NCBI GenBank assembly: GCA_002372735.1
Contig: DFIE01000101.1
Location: forward strand, 1,737 to 7,376
DNA: 5,640 nucleotides
Reading direction: 5' to 3'
Origin: Clostridiales bacterium UBA3705
GTDB lineage: Bacteria > Bacillota_A > Clostridia > Oscillospirales > Oscillospiraceae
Part shown: positions 5,615 to 5,640 of the stretch, in pieces
How the letters are laid out: every line of letters begins with the position of its first letter
How positions within the stretch are numbered: the stretch's first letter is position 1
The notes under the pieces: model-generated
Databases searched by the model: none
Told to the model about the DNA's origin: nothing
Seen by the model: the letters and a program-made list of their open reading frames with translations, nothing else
Made by a program: the position numbers and the translations under genes

Positions 5615-5640
5615 GGGCGCGCCGCAAAATGCTTCATTTT
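5615..5640 (+). terminator. Left arm and loop of a probable terminator, cut by the window edge
   Basis: Just after the stop codon at 5606-5608, GGGCGCGCCGCAAAATG (5615-5631) is followed by the loop CTT and CATTTT (5635-5640). AAAATG (5626-5631) pairs perfectly with CATTTT. If the sequence continues with GCGGCGCGCCC, this would be a long GC-rich stem. Only six pairs are seen; the rest is prediction. Confidence 0.45.

Overview
The window looks like a chromosomal segment of a GC-rich Gram-positive bacterium of the Firmicutes. The signs are strong GGAGG-type ribosome binding sites, sigma-A-like promoters, a sec signal peptide and three S-layer homology (SLH) modules. The domain style of the large surface protein (NlpC/P60-like, GH25, CxxC knuckles of the 'ipatGHkfvdGvCtvCG' kind, SLH) suggests a gut-type clostridium such as the Oscillospiraceae/Ruminococcaceae. 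That placement is inference; no rRNA or marker gene is present.

Layout. Positions 1-1124 (minus strand) hold the first ~374 codons of rarA (mgsA), an AAA+ ATPase acting at stalled replication forks; its 3' end lies beyond base 1. A compact 126-bp divergent intergenic region (1125-1250) carries one promoter in each direction and a perfect 9-bp inverted repeat overlapping both -35 regions. Positions 1251-1892 (plus) encode a complete 213-residue endonuclease III (Nth) with its catalytic Lys/Asp and all four iron-sulfur cysteines. A 164-bp gap (1893-2056) contains a palindrome, a weak hairpin and a near-consensus promoter (TTGACA, 17 bp, TACAAT), followed by a ~90-nt leader. Positions 2057-5608 (plus) encode a 1183-residue secreted modular protein: signal peptide, beta-propeller-like repeats, an acidic 11-copy VETEAP-type repeat, an NlpC/P60-like cysteine peptidase domain, a small Cys cluster, a GH25 muramidase domain with an insertion, a CxxC/CxxC module and three SLH repeats. 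The window ends inside what appears to be the left arm and loop of its terminator.

How the genes fit together. rarA and nth are both genome-maintenance genes and may share the divergent control region. The surface protein has its own promoter and is probably an independent unit. It combines two putative peptidoglycan-cutting domains of different bond specificity with a wall anchor and a low-complexity stalk, consistent with a wall-bound autolysin or remodelling enzyme, or one aimed at competitors. It is the most interesting item here. I see no mobile element, CRISPR array, tRNA or rRNA.
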